Positions 44,465-56,677 of a stretch of 64,000 bases of DNA are shown piece after piece (positions within the stretch are counted from its first letter, which is position 1; each line of letters starts with the position of its first letter). The position numbers and the translations under genes are program-made. The stretch comes from Ophiobolus disseminans. Its lineage: Eukaryota > Ascomycota > Dothideomycetes > Pleosporales > Phaeosphaeriaceae. The notes under the pieces were generated by a model, which had not been told where the DNA came from, made no database searches, and saw only the letters and a list, made by a program, of their open reading frames with translations. Where the stretch lies: NCBI GenBank assembly GCA_010093685.1, contig MU006247.1:62001-126000 (forward strand), written 5' to 3'.

Positions 44465-46189
44465 ATGGACGGCTCCGCAATCTCATACGCGACGTCCAAG
44501 GACTGGCTCGACATCATGAAGAACCGCAGCAAGGTGCGTATGCATGAGCTTATCGAACGTCTCGGCTTGCGCGCCAAATGGTCTTCCAATAAGCGCGGCA
44601 AAACAAACTTTGAGTCTGCGTTAGTACGCGATCTAGTCGCGGACATGGGCGACGTCGTTGCAACATTGCCGAAAGAGCCAGACGAACTTATGAAGTTCCT
44701 GAGCGAGGAAGGCAGCTTAAAAGAGGAAGTCGATGGGCTACTTGAAAAGCACGGGACCAAGGTCTGGGGAAGGGCAGGCGATAGAGAGCATCTGCTTACA
44801 GCAAACGAGCCCGGCGTTGAAGAAGGCCTCTACGCAAGCGACTTGTACATTGAAGAAGACGAAGATAGGCAACTGTACGTCTATACTGCTCCGAAGGGAG
44901 GACCATGATTATTGGCGCACATTTATTGACCATCACCACAGGATACACAAATTATTGCATTGGTGGATAGGACTCAAGGCCTGCAATGTTATCCTCGCAC
45001 GGGAACGCTTGGATCGAGAGAGGCGGAAGAAGGCAGAAAGTCGCCAAGCGCGGGCTGAGGCCGAACATGCAAACCAGCACGGGGAAGCACCCGCCTCCTT
45101 TGTTGCCCTCGCACCAAACTCAGTACTGCACGATGTCGACACCGGTTCGCGTGGAAGCCCGATGTCGTCGAGTGCCATGCTGACACCCCCCGAATCAGGC
45201 GAGAGTCCGATGATGGGTCCCGGCGAGGGCGCGGGGTTCACCACTGTCAACAACGGAGAGCCATCGCATGGCAGAGCGGCGGCCTTTACTGCAGTCAACG
45301 TGGACTCCTTGCAGTCTGCGCAACAGCAACAACATCAGAACATCGCCGATGGGGTCTGGAACCGGTTTGCAGCGGGCGAGATGAATCGACCAAGAGGACC
45401 TGGGGAGAGTCAAGCGGCCGTGAAACAACAGATTGCCCTCGCCGAGCAATCAGCTGCCGTTGAACGCCAGGTCAGAGAGAAGATAACACAGTTGATCGTA
45501 AGCTTCCGTGCTGTCGAACAGGGGCCCGAACATGTACCTCGATCAGACATCAGCATACCATACCGTGGCCTCGATTCCGGTAGCATACGAGCACTACGGG
45601 CATATATCTACAACGAAGAGTCTCTCACGAAAGTGGAAGACGAAGAAGTGCTGCTTGATCGGTTCGAGCGCGTATGGCGCGAACATGTACGAGCTGACAC
45701 TGACAAGATATTGGAGGACGTTCCTAGCTTTATGGCGCGAGAGCGCGCATTCCTGACCTGGATTGAGCTCAAGAGGCACGTCACGGCATTTGAGCGAGCC
45801 GAGAATCGTAAGTCAAACCCAGACAAATACAGATTGACGCAAGGACTGCAGATTGACCATTCATAGGCTGGGCGAGTGAAGAAGGCACCAGGGCCCAACT
45901 TGAGCGTCGCCATCAACAGTACCATACCCTGATGGGTGCCAGTGAAACTATCATCGCCAACTTCGAGGACGTGGGCCAAGGATTTGGTCTCTCAACGAAT
46001 GCTGTTGTCGACAAAGACGAGGTTTTGCGACAAGCCATTGTTGTTTTTGCCGGTCCTAAACACGCTGTCGAGATGCAATGGAACAACATTGAGTTTACGG
46101 GCATAGTTGGGTGGCTATCCGAGGCTCTGGAGGAGTTTCGCAAGGGCGAGGAGGAAGAAAACCAAACGACCTTGTCGTATGTACAGTAG
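44465..46189 (+). CDS. Hypothetical protein, first of a tandem paralog pair
   Basis: Three exons: 44465-44874, 44942-45807 and 45867-46189; introns of 67 nt (GTACGT...CACAG) and 59 nt (GTAAGT...TTGAC...CATAG). The product is 532 residues. Residues 1-140 form a helical N-terminal domain (DWLDIMKNRS; LIERLGLRAKW; VDGLLEKHGTKVWGRAGDREHLLT). A short WWIGLKACNVILARERLDRE helix follows, then a low-complexity linker with two related FT-(T/A)VN motifs (GFTTVNNGE, AAFTAVNVDS) and a Gln run. A helical C-terminal domain (LIVSFRAVEQGPEHVPRSDI onward) ends near a Glu-rich tail. The next gene (47.9 kb) has the same order of elements. I know no function. Confidence 0.7.
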
Positions 46190-47929
46190 GGTTCGTGGAG
46201 TTGGTTGTTAGAAGTGCATGCATACTACGCCTCATGCACAGTGCTGGGTGCACACGATTGTTGTGACCCGCATCGTCGGCCACGGAGTGTTTGGTTATTC
46301 TGGTAAGTTTCAGGAGTGGCTGCACCTCTCCCCATTCGCTGGGACAGGAGTAGATATGCCGTGAGCTAGATCCTGAGCACGGCCATGTGGGGCGTTTTCA
46401 CGATCGACAGGTTCACCGAGGCTGTGTTTCAGCTTTCTGTACGGGTACCAACATTTACGCAACATTTACGGCAAGGACCGTGACTACAATATGGGACGGC
46501 GCTATAAAAATTGCATTTGATTGTGTGGTATTCGCGGAATACACTAGTTCGGCTGCAGGACCCCTGCAAAGCTGACATTTCTGTGCATCACACGAGAGCC
46601 TACGTGATTGGTAGATTAGGCTGTTCGCGGACGCACATCGCCATCAGTCAATACTTGGTTGTCACTCTCTGATTCAGGATGTGCGCTCGCATGGGGAGCG
46701 ATGGTTTCTCAGGCAGGAAGCGGCGTAGCTACGCCCGTAATAGTGGCCACATTCGCTATCCTCGATGTGGAGATTGCCGCGTAGTCGTCACATCGATAGT
46801 ACATCCGAGAAAAGCACAGACAGGGAGATTACTGGACCTACGCCACACGAGGAAAATTACTTTGCAGGTCGCCTTACGGGCACTGCGCCATACTCGGGAA
46901 ATGCACGATGAATCAGACCAACACACGCACGCCATAAAGGCTGGCGGTAACGGCTCCATGTGGCTTCCGGCGTGGTCCGCTTGCCATGAAGCGTACCGTT
47001 CTCGAGTACTTGTACTTGGACGGATCCAGGGCTCGTGATCGCTGATCGGAAAGAAGCGTCCGACGTCACGCCGATGAGTAAACTCCCCTGCTACGCGAGT
47101 AGGAAAGTCAAACACATGCGGCGCGTCATAGACGAAATGAGTTTGAGTAATTCCCGGCCTTACAAAAGCGTGATAGCCTCGCTTATTCGCTGATTGCATG
47201 TGGCGGCTAATCGCTCACAGCAGCATCTCTTGGTTCGGATGTTTTGGCCCAGGTGGGTAAGTTAGCGTAGCAGAGCGTCGGTGGTCGTGTGTGGAGCGGC
47301 GAGATTGTATTGGGTTGCATATGGTACGGTAGACGATAGCATAACAACAAATAGTCACAAGCGTGGTACAGGTGAAGAAGCAAGGGGGCGTTTGGGGACC
47401 CGCTTTTGCATCCCTGGCCAATTGCGGCGGGGCGGTACTATGATTACCCTCGCATACAAGACTGTGGGAATATCGGCGCGAGTCGTGCGAGTTGTGTGGA
47501 CGCGTATTCTAGGGTTATGCGCCGACCCACGGGTGATGAGACTGTGCCAGACTGCTGTCTCATCCATTTGACGTTGCTGACCATCGCCTCTGGCACTTAC
47601 ACGTTGCAACATCATCAGTCATACCTGCCTCCGCCCTCACCTGATCCGCACACTCTGCCCGCACGCTGTGCAGCTGCAGACAGAGACGTGCATAGAGCAT
47701 TGGTGTACTACGACGGGCGTCAGAGACTCGAACCTTGTCCTGCGCAAAGAAGAAACTTTTTTCCAAGACAAGCTAGTGCAACGTACTTTCGCTCATCCCC
47801 TATTACCTTTACCGAACGCCATCCCAACACATCATCCTCGGATTGGCGCCACGCCAGCACAGTCATTCCCCATCTTTTCTTCATCGACCTCGTTTTTCCT
47901 TTCATCTGTAACTCCATCCATGCGGCGCC
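46190..47929. other. 1.7-kb intergenic region, no gene supported
   Basis: Several 60-150-codon frames occur but none has protein-like composition, family motifs or convincing splice signals. It separates the two tandem paralogs. Confidence 0.55.
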
Positions 47930-50365
47930 ATGAGCTCCAAGGACAATTTGGCTTTGGACCTGGAGCACGGCGTGAGGCGCTGGGATAGGTCGCGCTGGAT
48001 CAGCGTCTTCAGTTCGCATAATCCGACAATACGCGAAGTTACGGAGTGTCTGGGCTTGGGACTGTCTGCCTCGAGTTCCACCACCAACCGCGGCATTCCA
48101 AAGTTCGACAACCCGGATTACCGCAAGCTGTCGAGTGAAGTCACAAAACTGAGCAAAGAGCTTCCGAAAGAACGAGATGCGTTGCTCGACTTTGCCGCGG
48201 ATCCGACGAGCTTGGATGTTGAGCTCGAGGACCTGCTCGGACTGTACGGACCGGCAATCTGGGGCGGGGGTGCAGATCGGACGTGCCTACTTACCCCAGA
48301 TCCCATGAAGAAGACTTACAACAAAGATCTCCTCTACGAGGTTGCCGAGCACAAGGAAATGTAAGTTGGTGACGATGATGCTGATGCAGCTCACGCTAAG
48401 AATGGACTAGTCTCAAAATCCATCTGCATCGATGGATCATCATCAAAGCATGCTACTACATCCGCAACATGAAGCTTAAGCGGCCATCGGGTGCTAATGA
48501 CTATGATACGCTTGCTGATATTGATGGAGAGTCGCAGCTGGTATGGTATTCCGATACATCATTCATCATCTGCTAACACATCGCAGTCACCACATGGCAC
48601 AGCGCATTCACTCACACCACCAGATCATGATGCAACCCCTGGTGCTGAGCTTGATGTGAAGCCTGTCAATGGGAAAAAGAGAAAGAGCGAGGCTTTCGGT
48701 TCGCTTTCAGATGGCGAAGAGCATTCATCAACGCCTGCCAAGCGACAGTATCACACGATGCCAGTCAACAGGAGAAGCAAGAGCCCTAGGAAGTCCCTTC
48801 ACAACCTTCTCCCGGGTGGCCATGGCAGCATTGAAAATGTTCCGCCTCTCCCAAGTCACAAGCTTCATTTGTCGCCGTCACCAGCCAATGGTGTTGAGCC
48901 CGCTAGAGTTCAGCTGAGCCCGCTCTCTAACAACGAGCTGAATGGTACGTCTCGACAGCCAACAGCCATCCCAGCAACCTCCGTGGGTGGGGGATTCACT
49001 GCGGTAAATTCTGGTGGCTTAAGAGCCGTCAATACCGCACCTCCTGTAAGAGAGCTATCACGGGGCCATTCGCGTACATCGTCACGAGAACGGAAACATA
49101 CTTCGCCCTCGCAGCCTCATCGCGATGCGTCTACTTACACTAGCCCTTACGACCCTGCTTCGTCGAATGTTGCGCCTGTAAGACCTGTCTCGGAGTCCGC
49201 CTCTGCTCAACCACCCACGCCAGCGCCAGTCTCAGCTCCGACCACCTCCCAGGGGTTCCACTCCGTCAACGTGCCTGCAGACACCATCGTAGTGAAGACG
49301 CGAGATTCTCCTGTTGTCCAAAGTGTACAACATGCACACATTGCTCCCCAACCATCGCAACAATCACAACCACAGGCTCCACAGCCAATTCACGACCAAG
49401 CTCGAGGACACCATCAAGGCCATCCCTATACCGCTCAACAAGCCCAAGAAAGAGCGGCACAATTAATGCAGGCTCGCATCCAAGCTCACAGTCGAGCAAA
49501 TAGTCCCAGTAATCACCTCATCGGCCGCTCCCTCGCCCCTCATCCCCGCAGTAGATCTAATACTCCACATGCGCCGGCCGCATCCACCCAGCCTCATACA
49601 GCATCTAATCCCAATATCGCGCCGGGTCCCGCCGTGCAAACCGCTCATGCATACGGCATGTCACTCATCCCGACACAACCCGCTACTTCCTCATCGAGCC
49701 ATCCTCCACCGCAACAACAGCAGCATGTCGCCGCTCCACAACCCGACCAGCCACATCCGCAACAACCCCACCAGCAATCCCGGCACCAGCCCGTGCTGAA
49801 ATCTCAGCCCGCAGAAGCGCCCCAACCCCAGACCGCGCCCCGCGCCACCGCCGTATCCGTATCCGAAATCCGCGGCCTCCAGTGCGAAGTAACAGCCCTG
49901 CTGCTGCACTTTCTGTTTCCAAAGCCCTCGCTCCCAGTCGATGAGTCTGCGCTGCTGCACCGCATAAACTCCCTCTGGTACCACGGCGAATCCCTCATTC
50001 GCCCTGAAATCGGCCAGCACTACGACATTACAACGCACATCCTGACCCTCTGGCTCCAGGAGCGCTTCGCCATCGCCTCTCTAACGCACAGCCTCGCAAC
50101 GCACCCCGGGCTGCCGCCCAATTCCGCCGCCCTCGTGGATCGCCTGCTCGCCATGAACGATCTCAGGGCTATGCGCCATCGCTGGAAAAATATGAGCGCG
50201 GTGGACGGCATGAGTGCGGAGGATTTGCTTGTGAAAGCTTTCTGTGCGCTGACGATGACGGAGCAGACGGAGTTTATGTGGAAGGAGGGGTTGGCGAGGT
50301 TGGAGAGGGTGGTGTTTGAGTTTTTGAGGGGGGAGGAGGGGAAGATTGTTATGCAGAGGCGGTAG
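47930..50365 (+). CDS. Hypothetical protein, second of the tandem paralog pair
   Basis: Three exons: 47930-48360, 48411-48540 and 48587-50365; introns of 50 nt (GTAAGT...GCTAAG...ACTAG) and 46 nt (GTATGG...GCTAAC...GCAG). The product is 779 residues. The N-terminal domain parallels the 44.5-kb gene: ECLGLGLSAS, LEDLLGLYGPAIWGGGADRTCLLT, then a IHLHRWIIIKACYYIRNMKL helix at the same exon junction. The middle 350 residues are Ser/Pro/Gln/His-rich with GGFTAVNSGG and GFHSVNVPAD motifs like the paralog's. The C-terminal 180 residues (VSEIRGLQCEVTALLLHFLFPKPSL onward) are helical. A KKRKSEAF stretch could be a nuclear signal. Function unknown. Confidence 0.72.
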
Positions 50366-50775
50366 GGAGTATGAGTGAGGGGGAAAGAGCGTGGTCTTGC
50401 ATATTGTTTTCGTCTGATTTGTGTTTTAGCGATGGTGTTTTGGTTGGTGTGGATCTGGTCCCAGCACTATGTGCTTTCTTTTTTTTCTTTCTTCAAAAAG
50501 CTTTCTTGCATTTTGTCTCTTCGAGCGTGGGATTTGTTCTTGTAGCTTTCAGGCTGGTTTTTGTGTTACTACTAGATTGATCAGTGTACGTTTTGTAAGT
50601 GTAGTAATGAGAATGGAGGGAGAGAGAGCAAGCATGCATCAGCCCTCGAAAATAATGATCAGAGACTTTGGTTTTCCGATTGATGCTATTCACACCGCCA
50701 GAATGACGCGCTGTCTTCCAAAACATCAAACTCCCTAACGCCCATTATGCTGGTATATCCCTTACTTCATGCCCT
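50366..50775. other. Intergenic between convergent genes
   Basis: T-rich 3' flanks; no gene. Confidence 0.6.
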
Positions 50776-51500
50776 CTAGTTGTCGCTATTCACATTCGCC
50801 ACCAGCCAATCCATGCCCTCGTCCACGCCCCTCCCATCCACCGCACTACACGCCACGATGCTCCAATTCCGATCTTTGAGCTCGCCCAGCCTCAGCGCCT
50901 CGCTTATCTCGCCTGCGCCCTTTGCGCCGGGCTGGTCCTGCTTGTTCGCGAATACCAGCAAAGCGGCGTCGCGCAGTTCTTCTTCGTTGAGCATGGCGGC
51001 GAGTTCTTCGGAGGCGGTGGAGAGGCGGTCGATGTCTGTGCTGTCAATGACGAAGATTACGGCGGCGGTGTTGGCGTAGTAGCAGCGCCAGTAGGGGCGG
51101 ATTGAGGTTTGGCCACCGAGGTCCTGTGATGGTGAGGTCAGTTGGGTGCGATTTGTAGGTGTTTTATGGGGGAAATGCGTACCCAGACATTAAAATTGAG
51201 GTTCTTGTAGGTTACGGACTCCACGTTGAAGCCTATTGTCGGTATTGTGGTGACGACTTCGCCGATCTATACATCTTTTAGTACTGCTGCCCTTCGATGT
51301 GCACAAGGGCTACCAGAGTTCCAGCGTACCTTGAGTCTGTATAACAGTGTCGTCTTGCCCGCGTTGTCCTACATTTGTCATCAGCTTCCTGTCCCCCATG
51401 GTGTTGTCCTAAAGGCAGCTCTTACAAGTCCGAGAATCAGTATACGCGTCTCTTTCTTCGACCATATCAGGCTTTGAAACTTTGACAGGTAGCCGCCCAT
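50776..51500 (-). CDS. ARL1: ARL1, Arf-like GTPase
   Basis: Four exons: 51500-51426, 51368-51330, 51266-51183 and 51123-50776; introns of 57, 63 and 59 nt, all GTA donors with TAG/CAG acceptors. The product is 181 residues, the normal ARL1 length. MGGYLSKF gives the Gly2 myristoylation site. The P-loop GLDNAGKTT is at 24-32, switch I TIPTIGFN at 45-52, DLGGQT (switch II) at 67-72, and NKQD at 126-129. All guanine-binding residues are present. ARL1 acts at the trans-Golgi and recruits GRIP-domain golgins such as the protein encoded at 13.4 kb here. Confidence 0.95.
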
Positions 51501-52460
51501 GTTGTGCTCTTTCCAATCCGTATGCGCTTATTCAAGTATAGGTGTGGCGTTGACCGCCGGGCGAATCGTGGATATACGGGTGGGGAGGGGGTCTGAGGGG
51601 TCTGTGATGGTTTTGCGGAGTCTCTAATGCGTCTAAGAGTGCTTAAAGGTCGGTATAAGTGGCGATAACAGTGTCGTGTGCTGGGCCGTTGTTGCTGTCT
51701 GACCAGAAAGTTGGGCGGTCACAGTTGCAAACAGGTCAAACACCGAGGCTCCGGGGCGCCGGAGATAGGTTTCGCCGGCGGCATCTCACGAGCTGCGAGC
51801 TGCAAAAGTCACTGACAGAAGACACTACTATTACTGCTACTACTACTGCATATCGTAATACCACTACCATGTCTATGCGCGACACTTCCACGCCCGTGGG
51901 GCACGTGCTGATACGATTAACCAACATGCGCTGGATACATGTAGCTGTTCCACTTCTGCACCGTTGCACCGAGTTTTCGACACCTTTTACTTCGGGAATA
52001 CAGTGAAAAGTCAACTGTATGACTCAGGCCAGCCTGATGTCAGTTTGCACTAGTTTCCAAAAAAGGCGAGTTTCAGGTGTTTTCGTCGCTTTCCTATGTT
52101 AAGAATATTTTCATCTGAATTGAGGGACAACTCTCAATTGTTTGCGAAACCGAATGACTTGAGGACATCTATTGCCAAAGTTGGCGCGCTGATCTCGTTG
52201 GGAAGCCTATCATATGGCGGATGTCTTCTTGGCTGTCTGGTGGTCAACTATGGTTCACCCTCGGGTCTATACCCTTTTGGTAACAACATCATCAAATGTT
52301 ACCTTTGGTACTACTCTCAAATGCTATTCAGTGTGTATTTAAGATATCTCCTCGCTTCGGTTTCTCTTGAATCTATAGCATCCTACAATCCTTACAATTT
52401 GTGAAGATTAAGTCATACTCCCTTCCTAAACACTTTCTCCAACAACCGCAACCAAACACG
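51501..52460. other. Intergenic, ARL1 promoter and upstream of small gene
   Basis: About 960 bases. A 102-codon frame at 52096-52404 has a membrane-like stretch but no other support. Confidence 0.5.
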
Positions 52461-52847
52461 ATGGCTTGCCAAACCTTCAGTATCTTGCGTACTGCCAGTA
52501 TAGAAACCCTCCTCGCTGTTCTCTCGCTCAATTTTAGCGAGGTGGATCTTCAAGCGCACATCAACACCATCATGGATGATCATCCGAATACTATTCAACA
52601 GGAACTAGCGGAGCTACTCTACTACCACATTGGTAGCGAACTCGCAGCCAAACAAGACTGGGACACTATGACCTTCCTCCAGCTGGAGCGTGAGGCCCGT
52701 GTGCAAGGAATACTTGTTCCCACGGAGTCTCATCAATATACAGCTTTTCGCCTAAAACTTCTATTGAAATTCGAGGCGGAGAGGCTCGAGGAAGCGCAAG
52801 TCACCACGCGTGAGAGGCGTGACAGTGGGATCGAGATGGCATCTTAG
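52461..52847 (+). CDS. Hypothetical small protein
   Basis: Single exon, 128 residues, ATG at 52461 preceded by an A/C-rich leader typical of fungal starts. The product is helical and acidic (LLAVLSLNFSEVDLQAHINTI; IQQELAELLYYHIG; FRLKLLLKFEAERLEEAQ). No recognised domain, signal or membrane segment. Composition and frame integrity suggest a real lineage-specific protein. Confidence 0.5.
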   Translation: MACQTFSILRTASIETLLAVLSLNFSEVDLQAHINTIMDDHPNTIQQELAELLYYHIGSELAAKQDWDTMTFLQLEREARVQGILVPTESHQYTAFRLKLLLKFEAERLEEAQVTTRERRDSGIEMAS

Positions 52848-53125
52848 AGTATGTGGCGTTACCTTTTCCCAGGTGGTCACATGTTCTTCGAGCTTTCACT
52901 TTCAACATCAGCGCACGGTCCCGCGAGCTTTCCGCAGCTACATATTTTACCCCGCCTCCCGCAATTCTAGCCTCGCATAACGCTGCCTCCACTCTCGACT
53001 CTCGACTTTGTTCAGTACCCGCTTGACTGAACTATCACCGCGACACCACAACTCTACACACATCTCACCCAACCCACAGCATTACGCTACCAGTACCTGA
53101 AACTTCAGCATACGTCAACACCAAC

Positions 53126-55229
53126 ATGCCTGCACGACAGCAATCAAAGAAGAGCGAGCAAACTACCAAGCCCAAACAGGACCCAAAGTCCGATAGGTCG
53201 AAGGCCACTGCGCGCCGTCACCCTCAACCAGCGGCACAAGACGAGAAGCCGGCGCCCAAGTCGAACGGAGCGAAGCCGTCCGCGCGCCCTGCTACCAAGC
53301 CCACGGCAAAGGTTCAAAAGCAGGCGCCCAAGAAGATCATGGCGAGGCAGCCAGTAAATCTCTTCTCTAGCCTCCTTGGAGAGATTAGGGGCGCGTCTCC
53401 TGCTCCTGCTGTAACCAAGGCGCCATCCGCTGCTGTCCCTCCTAAGGTGGTTCATGCTATCGTCTCCTCTAAGACGGCACCTACCACCACCGCACCCAAG
53501 CCCATGTCTGCTACCGCCGCATCCAAGATGACATCCACTGCTGCCGCACCCAAGATGACATCTACTACCGCCTCGACGCCTACCATCGCCGCACCTCAGG
53601 TTACACCTACCACTGCTGCACCTAAAGTCACATCTGCTACTGTTGCACCCAAGGAGACATCTGCTGCCGCCATGTCCAGGGCGACACACCCTCCTGTCCT
53701 ATCCAAGGGGCTGCAGACTTCCGCTCCACCCGAAGCAGTTTCCGCGCACTGCTCACCAACCACATCGGCACCACCACTATCAAGCCCCCCGACTACAGTT
53801 TCCGCTGGTGGACCGCAGGTCATCGCGCCTTCCCCTACCGTTGTTGACACCTCTACTACCGATGGTGTAGAGCCTGTATCTGCGAGCTCTTCTTCACCCA
53901 CCAGCAGTGAGCCAGACTCGGAGGCACACAGTACACCGACTGCACACCCCTGTCTCGATCCACTATTCCGACTTCCTATGAGCGGCGTAGAAACACTCGC
54001 TCTTCTGTCGATAGCTCTCCTGAAGAGGGTTCACTTGACTATGGTCCGGCTTCCGCCAATCGTGCGGTTCGTAAGCCCCGCATCCCGACATCTCCTGTCG
54101 ATGCCAAGCGCTTCACTCGTCCAGCTCAAGCAGCCGCTGATCCTCCTCAGAAGCCACTACCAGTTGCAGACACTTATAGTTCTTCGCCGCGCAGGACGAG
54201 TTGAGGTTCTGTAGCGTCAAGGAACTGCTCGAAGAGACGGACTTGCTTCACATGAATATTGACCATGCGCGGCGATGGGAGCAGTATCCTCTCCGATTTG
54301 AGATCATCACGAAGTTGGCTCGAGATGCTGTAGCGAATTGGAACAATCTTCGGCGGGCTGGGGCAGTTGCTCAGGACATCTCAGTGAGAAAGTCTCGTCG
54401 GTCCGACAACCCGAAGATGAAGAAGATCCATGAGGAAGAGCAGCAGTTTTACGCAGAGAAGAGGCGACAGAAGAAGGACACCAAGCCTCAAGGCAATGGT
54501 GACCAAAACCGCGACTCTGGCTACTCGACTAGCAACAATCCTTCTACATCCCCATCCTCGCTCGAAGATAGCGAAGACGAAGACCGACCCCTCGATCGCT
54601 CAAAGGAGCGCATCACTACCCGTCGTGGCGACCGACAAGGCAAGTCAAACTCTCCTGTGGAGAGCAAAGAGAAAGACCAGCTCAAGAGCAGGAAACGTGC
54701 CAGCCCTTACGAGGGCTGTGAGGATGAGCACTTGTCGAAGAAAGCCAAGGTAGTTTCAGAGGAGAACAGGGACGATGTAGCAACCGACGCTACTTCCCCT
54801 CCACCCGAACCTCAACGTCGCACAAAGGTTGAGGTGGAGAAGGAGATCGCCGAGAAGGGCAAGAAGCCCACCAAGACCGCGATAGGCCAATCAGAGACCG
54901 ACGTTCTATCTTCCTCCGAGGAAGAGGCTCCTCAAGAAGCACCCAAGAAGTTGAACAAGCGCAAGTCTCGCAGCAGCGAGGATGATGATGACTCTGATGA
55001 GCTCTCATCCAAGATGCAGAAGATTAACGAGAAGCGCAAGAAGCCTAGCAGGAAGGCTCCCGCGAACAAAAAGATCATCGTCACCGAGGCGGAGAAGGTG
55101 AAGGGTGTATCCTACATCTCGCTTGGTGATGGCAAATACGAACTCCGCAAGAGCGCCCGAGCCAAATTCAGGGCTAAGCAGCCTTCACCACCATCGAACA
55201 CGATCGACCCGGCCAAGTTCCTCTCCTAG
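53126..55229 (+). CDS. Low-complexity, probably nuclear protein; internal structure unresolved
   Basis: The start at 53126 (MPARQQSKKSEQ) opens a Lys/Pro/Ala/Thr-rich frame with a degenerate ten- to twelve-residue repeat (TAAPKMTST, TTAAPKVTSA, TVAPKETSA) at about 53480-53680. Near 53930 coding character moves to the next frame (YERRRNTRSSVDSSPEEG; RAVRKPRIPTSPVDAKRFTRP) and near 54200 to the third frame (LRFCSVKELLEETDLLHMNI), which runs to the stop at 55229. The C-terminal part has Lys/Glu/Ser-rich stretches and a KGVSYISLGDGKYELRKSARAKFRA end. I could not find introns that join all three frames; small exons, frameshifts or two genes are all possible. No known domain. Confidence 0.45.
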
Positions 55230-55885
55230 TTGGGTTGACCATTTTGCCATTGGTGGGATGCGGAACTTCGCGTGGCATTGTGGCTGAAGTGGTGGTCCAC
55301 TGAGCTGTTACATAGTTTGACTTAGGCGCGCTTTTTTTTTCTTTACTACACCTGAAGTGTCAGGATCTACCTGTCTTCTAGTGTTAGCATGGAGGATCTA
55401 GCGCTTGGTTTGCTTGTAGGACTTGCGATGCGAAGGGATTCTTGTTCCATATGACAACGTCTACCTCAATGATAACGATAATACTACTCTTACCCAAGTT
55501 CTAAGATACATCAGACTGCAAATATGCACGTTGTGCTTTCGTAACCACCAGGTGCTGCGATGTTCTACGCCCCACCCATCAACCGTATAAAGTGTCTCGA
55601 TATTGTAGGCTGGATATCCTCAGGGCACTTCCAGTATATCATACAGTGATCTTAGAAGTTCTGAGTATGGACAAGCTGTCGTACCTAATAGCGGGTTGCA
55701 ATGCGTGGTGATACTAGCTCTTTCCTGTCCTTGCTACTTCAGGTTCTGGAAGTCGCTGGTTAAGTCGCGCTACATCACCTTCTTCTTCTGGCTTCATCTC
55801 TGTGTGCTTTTCCTCAATACCTACGATATCCTTTCGACTCACGCAAGGTCAACATCACTGCATTGTTTAGACTCGCTTACCGCTC
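55230..55885. other. Intergenic
   Basis: No supported gene; T8 run near 55332 and AT-rich 3' flank. Confidence 0.55.
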
Positions 55886-56677
55886 ATGACCGTCAATATG
55901 CCACAGAAAACAATCCATCGGACGCGAGTCCAGCCTGCGTACCGCCGTCCTGCCGAAAGAAAAAAGCCTACACCGGCCACTGGAGTAAATTCGGTGCCCC
56001 TGGGACCGAGGCGCACACATGTTGCCGATCGACGCACACAAGTCCGAGCCAACAGAATCTCGCCGCGTCTGCCCAACACTGCCATGCTGTGTCAAATGGA
56101 GATAGATAGCATAGGCGAGCGATTGACACGAACAAGCCTACGCGACAACGCGATCGATCCAGTCCAACAACCCAATAAAATGCCGGACCAGACCACCGTG
56201 GAGACCCTGCAAGCAGCAGAGCAGCACGCATTCAATGGTGCCGAAGACTTTGCTGTTGACATCGAGATGACGGGATGCGACGATCCCACCACACCGAAAC
56301 GCGCGGAGCGAAGCATAGGCAACACAAGGCAACGCCGCGCATCGGAGCCTATGTTCCGTACTATAATCGATGAATACCTGGTCGGAGGAGCTACCCCAAG
56401 TCGGAGAATCGCAATGCGAGACCACTCTGGTTCACCGGCGGCATGCGAATCGGACGTCCTTGATGGCGAGCCTGACTGTCGATGCCACAAGTGTTTCTTG
56501 CGTACAACTTTGGCAGGCAGAAGAACGAGTATCAATAGCTACAAGGTACGGCGAATTCGTGACCATCGTAGGCCTCATGTCGTCATCCGGAACCCGCGGG
56601 CGATAAATGGGTCGGATCCGGTACCTACAGCATTGATGGAGTCTCCGCGAGGGATACAAGAGGAAGAGGATCGTTGA
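55886..56677 (+). CDS. Hypothetical protein
   Basis: Single exon, 263 residues from ATG 55886 (a second ATG at 55898 is equally possible). Very basic N-terminus (RRPAERKKPTPATG; RRTHVADRRTQVRANR), an acidic centre (EDFAVDIEMTGCDDP), then a possible metal-binding CRCHKC triad near residue 210 and a basic C-terminus. No recognised family. The long clean frame supports coding; introns were not needed. Confidence 0.5.
   Translation: MTVNMPQKTIHRTRVQPAYRRPAERKKPTPATGVNSVPLGPRRTHVADRRTQVRANRISPRLPNTAMLCQMEIDSIGERLTRTSLRDNAIDPVQQPNKMPDQTTVETLQAAEQHAFNGAEDFAVDIEMTGCDDPTTPKRAERSIGNTRQRRASEPMFRTIIDEYLVGGATPSRRIAMRDHSGSPAACESDVLDGEPDCRCHKCFLRTTLAGRRTSINSYKVRRIRDHRRPHVVIRNPRAINGSDPVPTALMESPRGIQEEEDR

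Noticed and set aside
46679..47199. Overlapping frames of 119 and 147 codons on opposite strands
   Set aside because: Residue composition is random-like, the minus frame lacks a credible start, and neither shows family motifs.
52096..52404. 102-codon plus-strand frame with a hydrophobic stretch
   Set aside because: No homology I recognise and no splice or conserved motif; composition fits chance.
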